NCBI GenBank assembly: GCA_948470475.1
Contig: OX419338.1
Coordinates: 9,347,350 to 9,411,349 of the forward strand
DNA: 64,000 bases
From: Galaxea fascicularis
Taxonomy: Eukaryota > Cnidaria > Anthozoa > Scleractinia > Euphylliidae
Reading direction: 5' to 3'
Shown here: positions 46,201-57,900 of the stretch, in pieces
Position numbering within the stretch: the first letter of the stretch is position 1
Layout: each line of letters begins with the position of its first letter
Program-made: the position numbers and the translations under genes
Notes under the pieces: generated by a model
Told to the model about the DNA's origin: nothing
Database searches by the model: none
Seen by the model: the letters and a program-made list of their open reading frames with translations, nothing else

Positions 46201-49200
46201 TGAAAGAACTGATCACCAGAGGTACAGCGTAAACTGTTTTGATTAAACAAGTTGGTATCTGATGAACCATTAAACTGTACTGGGCTTTGAAGGGTTAAAT
46301 TTACACTTATGATCAGGACTGGAAATATTTCATAATTCTTATTTTGTGCATTATCTGAATAGAGGAAACTGGTTTCTTACCTTGTGATTGTCTTATTGGT
46401 GGCCGTGTGATTGTCACACTTGAAATTCTGTGGTAGTGTGGATTACATCTCTGTTGGAGTCATGTCTTAAAATAGTTTGTTTTTCTTATTTCATGGACTG
46501 CTCTGAGAGGTGTGGTTTCATGAAATATCCAGGCCTGGCCCAAAGAAAATTATTGGAACTCTTGATGTTTAGCAAGGGGAGGAGGGGAGTTATGTTCAAG
46601 CTTGTCTTAACGTTTGGTAGTGGGAGCCATAATTTTTTGGGGTTGGAGGCTTACGTGACCATGCAAACCATAAGATTAAAATTTAAATTATTGTTTGTTG
46701 CCCCTACACATTTTCTATTAAATTAGTGGGAGACATTGATAAAATATCAAGCAAATTCAACTTGTGTAATCATGTCTTTAATTCTTATGACCACTCTGTT
46801 TTATGAAGTGTTGATATACATGTAACAATGATCAATATTATTTTTAATACTGATCACTCACAGGGTTTAAAGGGTTAAATGTGGTTCAGATGCTATTCCA
46901 CTCATACCCTTAATGTACAGATATTTGATATTATTCTTCCAAACTGATTTGGATGTATTTTTTTATTGACTTTGTCAGGGAAATGTGGCACATGAAACCA
47001 ACCTTATTCCTGTTATTCCTCACTAAAATTAGTGAGATGAGAATCTTGTCACACAATCACAAAATGCTACTGTAAGAAGTTTTATTTTTAACAGTGTTGC
47101 GGGATTTTGCTGTGACTTTTCATCATACTAAAAAAGAAGTAAGGAGATCAGGGCTTGACTGACTAACTTTTCAGCTTACTAGCCCAGTAGCTAGTGCACA
47201 TGTTTTGTGCTGACATTTTAACTGGCCAAAATGGCTAGTGAAGCGCAAAACGGAAATTTTACTAGCTTGTGGCTAGCTACAGTGTGGCTTATCGTTAGTC
47301 TCGAGCCCTGGGGATTGAGATGTTCTAGTTCTAGTTGAACTGTGACATAAATCAAAGGGAGTAGGTTATTCTCTGGAAAAGTGAATTTTAAGGTTGGTAA
47401 CTTAATTCTCCTTTTCACAGAAATCAATAGAGTTAGAAATGAGCTGTTTCATGGCTTGGTAAGCAGTGACACAGATGGTACTGTGGCAGATCTGCAGCTT
47501 CCATCAGCATTAGGACCAAAAGTAAAGTTAGCAGAAAAAGTTTATGCACCAGTGAAAGAACACCCAAAGGTGGGTAAAAAAAACATGGTCAAAGCATTGA
47601 GAAATTATTTTCAGAGCTCTAATAACCTAGGCCTAATAACCTCCACATGAAAATCGCCTAGGGCTAATCTCCTGTTTGGTTCTTAGGAGTGGAGTTAAAC
47701 AAATGCTTAGGTAATTATGGTTCCTAAAGCTGTTTCAGCAGCCTGCATTGCAGTTGAACGATGATGATGAAAGGCCTATTCCTATTTTAAATTTTATGCA
47801 ATTGTGAACGGTACCTATTGCTGGGCTGCAAATAAGTTTTCTTTCTTAAAAGGACTTATGTCTGGCCGAGTCTCTATTTTGGTCTGACAAACAGAGATGT
47901 GGTTGGACGTTTATCATTATTTGCTTTTTATTTGGTAAAAAATGTGTTCAGTCTATTTCTGACCAAAGTCAAAGTCTCGTCCACACAAGCAGTTACTATG
48001 TGACAAGTTTTATTTGCTCGTGTAGGTGAGGGAAACTGGCCAATTTTTATGTGACAAATGCATTTGCTGAAAAGCTGGCATGTTAGCTTTTATGTGACAA
48101 ATAAAAGTTGTCACACATAAAAATTGCTTGTGTAGACGACTAGTCACATAAAATGTGGCAAATATTGGTTTGTAAGTGCCATTTTTCGTGGGTGATTGTG
48201 CAACTTCGCTTTGTTTCTGTGTATCTCTGCTGTCCAAGGTCATTACTGGTGCACTAAACTTGAAACTGTTGACATATATTTGATGTGCCATCTACACAAT
48301 CAAATATATTTGTGTGTGGACGAGGCTTAAGGTTTCACCAGACATGGGCCGATTGTAGTCTGACATTGTCCGATGACCAACAGTTGCAGGTGTGCATTTG
48401 CAGCTGAGTCTGTCACCTGTGAAAGTGGATGTGTCAACATGGTGCTAATTTGCCAAGCCACAAGACACATTTGCATAATTGGTTTGAAATCTGAAATAAA
48501 GATGTGTTGTTTTTTAACTTCATTTCTATTGCATTTCTAATTGCCCTTGATTGGCTGCATTTGGTTGGGTAGAAATGGATTCCAGCTCAAAAAAATCTGA
48601 ACTTATGGCTGTAACAACCAATAGATGAGTCTAACCTCCACTACCGGCCATTTCTCTACAACAGCCAATTTTTTTTGTGCTGGCAGATGGTCCATACATT
48701 CACTCTGATTTTAACCTTCCTACAACAGCCACCTCCCTACAAGGGCCACTTTCCTCTGTCCCCAGTGTGGCCATTGTGGAGTGGGTTGACTGTAGCAATG
48801 TTTTGTTCTTTTTTCTTTTTTCTCCTGGGTCTCAGATTTGCATAACTTTGGGTTCAACTTTATTTTTATCTTCACAAAATACTTAGATTCAGGGAAATCT
48901 GTCAGTGTTAAAATTAAATTTTTGTTTTGGCAGTTTAACTTTGTTGGTCGAGTGATCGGTCCCCGAGGCATGACATTACGAGAAGTTGAGACAACCACAG
49001 GGTGTAGACTATTAGTTCGAGGAAGAGGCTCAATGAAGGACAAGAAGTTGGTGAGTTGGTACTTAAAATGTTCATTGTCTATATTTATTGTACATTGTAG
49101 TGGTAGTAGTAGTAGTGGTAGTGGTAGTGGTGGTGGTGGTGGTGGTAGTAATAGTAGTAGTAATAGTAGTAGTGGTGGTGGTGGTGGTGGTGGTGGTGGT

Positions 49201-52200
49201 AGTAATAGTAGTAGTAATAGTAGTAGTGGTGGTAGTGGTAGTGGTAGTGGTAGTGGTAGTAGTGGTAGTGGTGGTGATGGTGATGGTGGTGGTGGTGGTG
49301 GTGGTGGTAGTAGTAATAGTGGTAGTGGTAGTGGTGGTGGTGGTGGTGGTAGTAGTGGTAGTAGTAATAGTAATAGTGGTAGTGGTGGTGGTGGTGGTGG
49401 TGGTAGTGGTAGTGGTAGTGGTAGTGGTAGTGGTGGTAGTAGTGGTGGTGGTAGTGGTAGTGGTAGTGGTGGTAGTGGTAGTGGTGGTGGTGGTAGTAGT
49501 AGTGGTGGTAGTGGTAGTGGTAGTGGTAGTAGTGGTAGTGGTGGTGATGGTGATGGTGGTGGTGGTGGTGGTGGTGGTAGTAGTAATAGTGGTAGTGGTA
49601 GTGGTGGTGGTGGTGGTGGTAGTAGTGGTAGTAGTAATAGTAATAGTGGTAGTGGTGGTGGTGGTGGTGGTGGTAGTGGTAGTGGTAGTGGTAGTGGTAG
49701 TGGTGGTAGTAGTGGTGGTGGTGGTGGTGGTAGTGGTAGTGGTAGTGGTAGTGGTGGTAGTAGTGGTGGTGGTGGTAGTGGTAGTGGTAGTGGTGGTGGT
49801 AGTAGTGGTAGTGGTGGTGACAGTAGTAGTACACATGTAGTCATCATCGTTGCCGCTGCAGCTGTCATTGCTGCTGCCGTCATTGTCATTTTCAATAGTT
49901 TTCTTTAAACAGGGTAATTCCTTCAGTAAATTAATTATAGAGACAAGTTACTGTTATTAACAGAAGCCCTAAATTCAAATGCTGATATAAAAAAGGTAAA
50001 AATTCTAAAAAATACTTAAAATACTAATATTAATTAACCCATTGACTACCAGCCGTTTTTACGTTTTCGGAGTGATTTTCCAGCAAAAACGATCCATAGC
50101 ATTTCATGACTTTATATTTGAAACTACCACGGAAACTGGTGCTGCCCTAAAGTACTGAAGGCTCAAGGTTTCTGAAAACGTCATTGTGACGCAGCTATTT
50201 TTCAATTGTGGAACTCAACAACAGCCCAAGTTCGGTTTGTTTGCGAATTTTGCTAAGTTTACAGCCATTTTTCATCTTTAGTGGCAGCCTGATGAGCATC
50301 ATTAAGCGTGACGGTTGCTAAGAGTCCACTTTCTCAAAGAAGCGAGCAAGGTGATGTACTTTGTTGTCAAATTTGGCTTGTTACTCCACGAACTGGGAAT
50401 TTGGATCGTCAGACACTTAGTACCTTTGGGACTCGACTTTGGATGAATTTCTCGACCTACCGCCGCATATTTTGGAATTTGCAAGCACTGAATATCCCCA
50501 CAAGCACCAATTTTTGGTGGTAGGTCGGAGTGGCTATGTGAAAAAATTGGGGGAAGGGACAGGTGCTGTCAAAAATTCTCGTTATTTCCCAGCATGCAAT
50601 GTGGTCGAGATGTTGAAAATAGCGGGAAGGCTGGATTGCACTGGAACAAAAGGCTGTCTCTACGCTCAGGAAAAGAATATGAACAAAAAAAGTCATTTCT
50701 AAGCTAGAACAAGGATTGAATTTTACTATGATGGTCGAAGTTGTTTTTCGACAATAATTTCTTTAAGAAACATAACAGTAAAAAGGGGCATTTTCGTCGT
50801 TTCTGTTTAACGCTAAAAATGGTCATTTTTGTTCTTGTCCAAACTCAAAAGGTCATATTTGGTCAAAAGTGCTACGTTTCTTGCGTTTATTGGATATCCA
50901 AATTTAAAGGGCATCCCATTTCATGCTAACAACTGACAGTTGAGCCAATATTCGCACGATTGAGAAAGTTGCAACGTTTTGAAGCATGGGAGTGTTTTTG
51001 CGGCCGGTTTTGGCCGGCACGGTAGTCAATGGGTTAAATTAATAGAAATATAAAACTATTAAAAAAAATATACATTAAAGATGTGTAATCTACAAATTTT
51101 CATTGATTAAAAACCATGCCGTCATTATAGAAAAATGCCCTTTTTATTGACTCCAGTTTAATTCTTGGTGGTCCAATGTGGTTGCTCTATCTGGTGGTCC
51201 TTACTAAATAATAATTGATAAAAAATTGCGGACTTTCTTATCTAAGGCTAAAACATGTTTCTCTCACCCATCAGATAAGTTTACATATTTTAAATACTCT
51301 AAGGATTTATCACTACCATTTGAATTCATGGCAGTTCTAGCTGTGTATCTATTGTCATCTTTTATTTCCATTTTAAGTCAGAAAATGGCTGTATGCCATT
51401 TCTAAGTTGTAGGTTTGAGGTGGATTTCACTCCTTTGCTTGATGCTTTGTTCCTTTAATTCCTGTCAACATTTTGCGAATACGCTGACCAGTGAAGTACT
51501 TGGGATATAAGAAAATGTTTCATCTGTATAGTAGCTTGCTCAGTGCTAATGTACAAACAAAACAAACAGTCATGAAAAAAGCCACACAAAAAACAAGTTC
51601 CTTCAAATTACAACAAATAACTAATTAACAATTATTCCATGAGCGCGTGTTGGATATGAGATGGCTATTACCAATCTCATATCCAACAAGCGCGAATGGA
51701 ATAATTGTTTTATTAAATTCTCAACCTTCGGTTTTGCTAAATTTCATTTAAGTGTAAGAAAGGACCAGAAAGTGATGTGACTTTCGGGTGCCAAAACGAC
51801 ATGATGTCATGATCACATGATACGTGCGCCGCCTTGCGAACAGTTGAATGAAAAATCAAAAGCAAATCAAATTAAGCTTACAGCTGAACCAAAAATTTAC
51901 AGTAATCCAAACTTCACGGACTGCTTCGTACAGGTAAAAATCTTACTGCAGTGTGCTCAAGTGTTCAAAGCTCAAACTCATCGGGAAGAGTAATTATTGT
52001 GAACATTTACACTACAGTTGTAAAAATACTGGGGAAAGCTTCTCTGATCGCTATGCCATGAAACAGGTGTTGAACTGGTTGAAAAATTATTTTCGACAAG
52101 AACTGCTTTCCCGGGCTCTTGATGTGGAAATTCGTCAGGGACTGGGACTGGCCTGCACTGCTGCTGGATTTTGTTTTCCTTCCCCTGCACTGAAGTGGCA

Positions 52201-54913
52201 CTACCAGAAGAGGCGTTTCTTGTGAAATCACTGAGAAGGAGTGACATCTTCTGTTGTTGTTCCATCGAAGACCACGAAAGTGTCTAAAACTTTATTTGCC
52301 TCAGTAAAAGCGGGGTCAGAGATGATAGAAAATGGTTTGTTGTGTGGCGGTGAGCGAATCAATGGCAGCTCTTATGGATTTTGTGGATGAACTTTTGTAA
52401 TACGTGCCATCTTTCTTCCTCGCAGATGTGTAAAAACACTTCAAACAAACATTCAGGTCTTCTTTTGACATTTCTTCTATTGGCTTTGAAAATGTGGTGC
52501 CACCAGGACTAGCAAGCCATTCTGTAACATTAAAGTAAACATTGCTGTTGTTACGTAACCTCTACTAATGCGTAAAATCTCGACGGTCCTATTTGAAATT
52601 TTGCAGCTTTAAACTGAAACTTAACTGATACGTACCATTAAAAAATCTCATTCCGAACTTTGTGGCTATTTTTGTTGTTTCTGGGACGGCCTTGTCCATA
52701 ATTTCTTGAATTTCCTCTGTGGAGAGCTCACCGAATCTGCTTTTTTCATCCATTTTTTTGGTTGACGAAACTTGCTTTTTTTTTGGCTTCCCGTGAAAAG
52801 TTTTATGCCAAGCGACCTTTGACGCATTCATTTCCATATAAGGTCAAACGCAGGTATAGTGGCTGGTAACCAAGATCTAGTGAACTAATCAAAAAGCTAG
52901 AATTGCATTATCTGAGGTTGAGAATTTAATAATGGGAGTTATTCAGAAGAGGAGGAACTTACTTTTGGTAATTAATTTTTCTCTGCCCAAATAAGCAGAA
53001 CAGAAGGTTTTTCAGTGAATAGGCCTGTCACTCTTAAATTTGGCTTTTTAAAGATTTGATGCAAGTGTCGCACTTCTCATTTGGAGCTTTCAGTAATTAA
53101 AGTATCAAAATCATGTCTCCATCAGTGGTTTATTATTCATTTTCTGAGTTCAGTGAGTCATAGCCACTTTGATCAATGATTGATGAAAGTGGCTGTGACG
53201 GTTTAATTATTAAACCGTCACACTGAAAGAAATTGAGTGGAATACTTACCATTTACTGTACTTACCAACCTTAACCATTAACAAGTGGGAGGGAATGGGA
53301 CCAGAATCTGCAAAACTTTGCTCAAAGAACTAAGCAAAGGCTGAATTAATCTGCAGAGATTCGCAACAGCTGAATGAATTGGCAAATATTGGCAAACAAT
53401 GATGTGCAGTGTTTGCTCGAAGCCAAGCACATGTAATCCATCCCTGCAAATTCTACAGGTGCCCACCCCGCAGATCACTTGCACAAATGAGCAAGACCAC
53501 TGCAGCATTGGTTCAAGTTTAATCTCACCAAAATTGCATTTAGCCATAACAATCTTAGCATGTAAACTTTAATATTATTTATTTTCTGATTTTCTGGGGT
53601 TTTTTTTGTAGCACTGTATGAACAGTATTCATTGTCAGACTTTTTTTTTTTTTTATTTGAACATATTTTTCTACATGTTTACCCCAAGAGCTAAATTAGC
53701 TCATCATGGAGGGCTCACACTAAAACTTTAAATTACAACAAAGGAACAACACAGACACAAACACGGACACAAGTTTTAAGTTTACTTAATTAAAATGACT
53801 AGAGAAAGGAAAAGAAAAACAGTTAGACTCTCTTATAAAGTGCGGAACATGAGAGAAAATTTCAATGTTTTCACTATTTGTCAGTTCAGTTGAGCCAAAC
53901 AGGAAAACAACTTTTTGTCTGTTTGAATATCTAAACTATTATTTTTTGTGGGTCACTAATGCAAAAGATATATTTCAGTACTTTCAAGTTTTTTTTGCAC
54001 CTTTTAGTAAAATTTCTCATTGGAAGTTTCTTTTGTTGTGAAATAGGAAGAAGAAAAGCGAGGCCAACCAAATTATGAACACCTTGAGGAAGACCTCCAT
54101 GTGTTAATATCTGTTGAAGATACAGAGGATAGAGCCAAGATAAGGCTAACAAAAGCTGTGGAAAAAGTGAAAGAACTACTTCAACCTGTGGTAAGATCAA
54201 TTTGGACAAATGCCAAGTACTATACATGTATATTTTGAGTCAACAATGCATATGAAAGAAATCATATGTGAACTGTGGCTATGAAATCAAATGAGGTAGT
54301 TGTGATCGCAATTTTTGCAATTGTGTAAAGAAACCTGAAAAAAAATTCAGGACTTCAATGGGGATTGAACCCATGACCTCGGGATTCCGGTGCGATGCTC
54401 TACCAACTGAGCTATGAAGCCTCTGATGTTGGGAGCTGGTCAATTTTGGGTTCATATGTTTCGGTGAAAGATATGTAAGTGAATAATGCATATGAAAGAA
54501 ATCATATGTGAACTGCGGATATGACATCAAATGAAGAATGATCATCACAGTTGTGATTGCAATTTTTGCAATTGCGTAAAGAAGCCTGAAAAAAAATTCA
54601 GGACTTTAACAGGGATTGAACCTGTGACCTCGCGATTCTGGTGCGATGCTCTACCAACTGAGCTATGTATATTTTGGTTGGAATGATGGCAATTGGAGCA
54701 AGTGCAACAAACCTCCAGGTCATATCAGTTCAAAAGGTCATTAGATTTCTTGTCGTCTGTCTGCACCATGACTCCAGCACTGCTGCACTTATAACGTTTT
54801 GCAATATGTTTTAGGATGAAGGACAAGATGAATTGAAGAAAAAGCAGCTTAAGGACTTGGCATTGATGAATGGCGGTTTGAGAGAAGGAGGTCAGCACTG
54901 GTGACTGCATGAC

Positions 54914-54964
<51 letters not shown>

Positions 54965-57900
54965 ACCAAGTACCCCTTTGAGATCACCTCTCCTAAGCAG
55001 CTACCTCTCATAGTTCACCAGTTTTCCAAAATACCTTGAATGTTTTCAAGTCAAATCACTATAGATGGAACCTTTTGTAAGTGACCATATCTTGAAGTGA
55101 CAGTGGCCTTTTCTGGAGATGACTGAGCCTTGACAACATAATTTGCTGTATCTCTCCTGGGTGGAGATTCAAAAGTTAATGTGTCACTGTAACACATTGG
55201 CCATATCATTACAGAGGACATAAATCTCACAGTCGGAGCTACCAAAAGTGTTTCCTGAAATAAACTTACAGCATGAATAAAGCATTGAAATTACAATAAT
55301 TTTCGCTTTACAATGTGTCTGTCTTTTGTTTGTCGCTGCTTTTCATATATAAAAATGCTTCAAATGTGATTTCCAGTGCTTTTGTGTAGGCAATACTCAA
55401 GGTGATTCTAACTGTTGTAATCTGTATAATTTCATAACTTATTATTTCTGCATTTGACATTGCCTATCTATTCTGTTTCATATTTGAAATATATGAAATG
55501 GCAAATAAACTGAACTGAACTGAATAATTATGCAAATACCCAAGATTTAGAACCCCTGTGGCATGACCTCTTGTAAGTGACCACCTTTTGTAAGCGACCA
55601 TCTAGACTTGCCAGTTTGGCTGGTAGCTTATGGGATGTTTGACTGTAGTTTTGAATAAAACAACCTTTCAAAGGACCATTTGAATCTAAAAGTTCTGAGT
55701 TTTTGTATGTGTATCCAAAATGGGTTTACTGGTCAAGATGTACATGTACTTTTATGCGTATTAGTTTGGAGGCTAGTGAGAGGTTGTTTTCTCCAGCCAA
55801 ATTTTATGAGCCAGCTGCCATTTCCTCATTATCTCACCTGCAACTTCATGCAGTCTCAAGAAGAAAGTATGTTCTTTAAATGCTTCTTTGAAAGAACCAT
55901 TTGCACATTTGGTTTATTTAGATGAGACCCTTGGTAGTGCTGAAGGCAAAGAAACTGAGACCCTCTTTTATCTCCAACATTTCTTGTGACATCTCCCTAA
56001 GGAAGTTTCCTCTAATTTGCAGCTCTTTCACTTTTGGCGACAGGTAACGCCGCAGTTCTGCAGCAGCACAATGGTCTCCTTGGAATGCCTCTTACACCTG
56101 CATTAGCTGGATACCCATTTGCAGCTAGAGCTCCAGGTAGATACTAATTTATTGTTGCAATGTGGTCCTAAAGTGAGAAATATCCATTCATTTTTTGTTG
56201 AATCTGATTTGATTAAAGTGAACTTTGTATACTTGATTTTGTGGTATTGAAAATTAGGACATTGACAGTCACTAAGTAAAGATCCATGGGCGTTGAAGAT
56301 GACAGTATGATCCACTTTTACTAATCCATGAATAAAATGCAAAGTTGCTATGAAGTTGATACTGATAGCTGGTGTTTTCTGCCACCTGTGAATGGCTCAG
56401 TTGCCAGGAACTGCATGTGAAAGCTACGCTATAGTTAATAATATTGTCACTGCTGTGTCTATGCATGTCCACCTGCTTTGCTCGAATCAACTGCAACTTT
56501 ATTTGAAACCTGAAATTAAATCCTATCCAACCATTGACCACTAGGACTGTGGCTATTGCTTTTTATGCAGAATTTAAATCTAAAATTTACAATTTGTGGC
56601 AAAATGGCTTTGTTTATCTTCAGTTCCAAGTCCGTACGCTGGAGGCCTTACAGGGCTGGAATTTTCGCCATATGCTCAAAGAGCTGGTGCTATTTTCGAC
56701 TACGCCTTGGAACCATCTATCCTTGGTGAGTTGCATGTTATCAGGGCTCAAGACTAACTTTTCAGCTTACCAGCCCAGTGGCTAATGCACACATCTGATT
56801 CACTGGCGAGACTTGTTCCTTAGTTATTTTATTTTTCATCCTGTCAAGCAGTTTCAGTACCTTTTTTTCCAACTACAATACTGACGTAAAAGAACTGAAC
56901 TTATCAGCTTATTAGAATATTATGTTTGAAAGTGTTATGATGAGTTTATAAACACAGCAGTTTGAATCTTAAGGGTTTGAACTAGAATGTCAACTAAATC
57001 CGAGCCTGTGTGTAGCTTGCTAATCTTCATGTGGCCCAGCTGGGCACCCTGTGTAGTGACATTTAGTTTTAGGCATATAGGTGGTGTTCATCTTTGAATG
57101 GTGACCACGCCAGGCACCAAGTTAAAACCTTGGAAACCTCAGTTTTCTTTTAGTTTTTTCCATTGTTTTTTATGGAAACTCTATCTTTATAATACTGTAT
57201 CAGTTCTGTGAGTTTTTTCTTACGGCTTCTCATGAAAGAATGTGATTAAATGTTCAAGTTATCAGACGGTTGATTTGTTGCCATTCGCAGCAACATGCAG
57301 TATGCTTAAACACTTAAAAGGGCAAACTTAAGTTTCCATGCCCTTGAGAAATTTGTCATGGAACCACCGCCAAAACTTTGCACCTACTGTACACATAGCC
57401 GCCAAAAAACATCAATTTTCCTTTTTTTTTTTTCAAAATACTGATTCATGATCTCTCATGAACAAAAAAATTAGTACATTCCATCTATTTATGACTTTAT
57501 TTGGAAATTGCAGACATAGGCATTGATATCAAATAGGCATCATTCAAATCACTATGGTTTTTTTATTTTTTTGAAGTAATTAAAAGAAAAATGTAAATGA
57601 CTTCAGTTTTTTAGCGTGAAATGTTATCCCTAGGCTTCATCAAGCAAGCAGTTTCTTTGTCTTTTGTGGCTTTGGTGAGAGAAAAAAGTACCGAAAAAGT
57701 CAATCATTCCTTCGCTTGCTAGTAATTTTAAGCTTTTGCTTGAGGTGATAAATTATATGAGCTGATTACATACAGCGGATGTTTCAAATTCTGCACGCTT
57801 TTTATATCAGTGTTTTCATCTGGTCCTCCAGTGCTGACATTTGGTCTAGCCAAAATGGTTAGTGAGGTGCACAACCTACTAGCCAGAACAGAATTTTTAC

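Noticed and set aside
49098..49830. CRISPR-like array
   Set aside because: The repeats are triplets without spacers and the genome is animal.
49072..49895. Long Pro/Leu, Thr, His/Tyr, Val and Ser/Gly frames
   Set aside because: All are readings of one trinucleotide satellite inside QKI intron 3.
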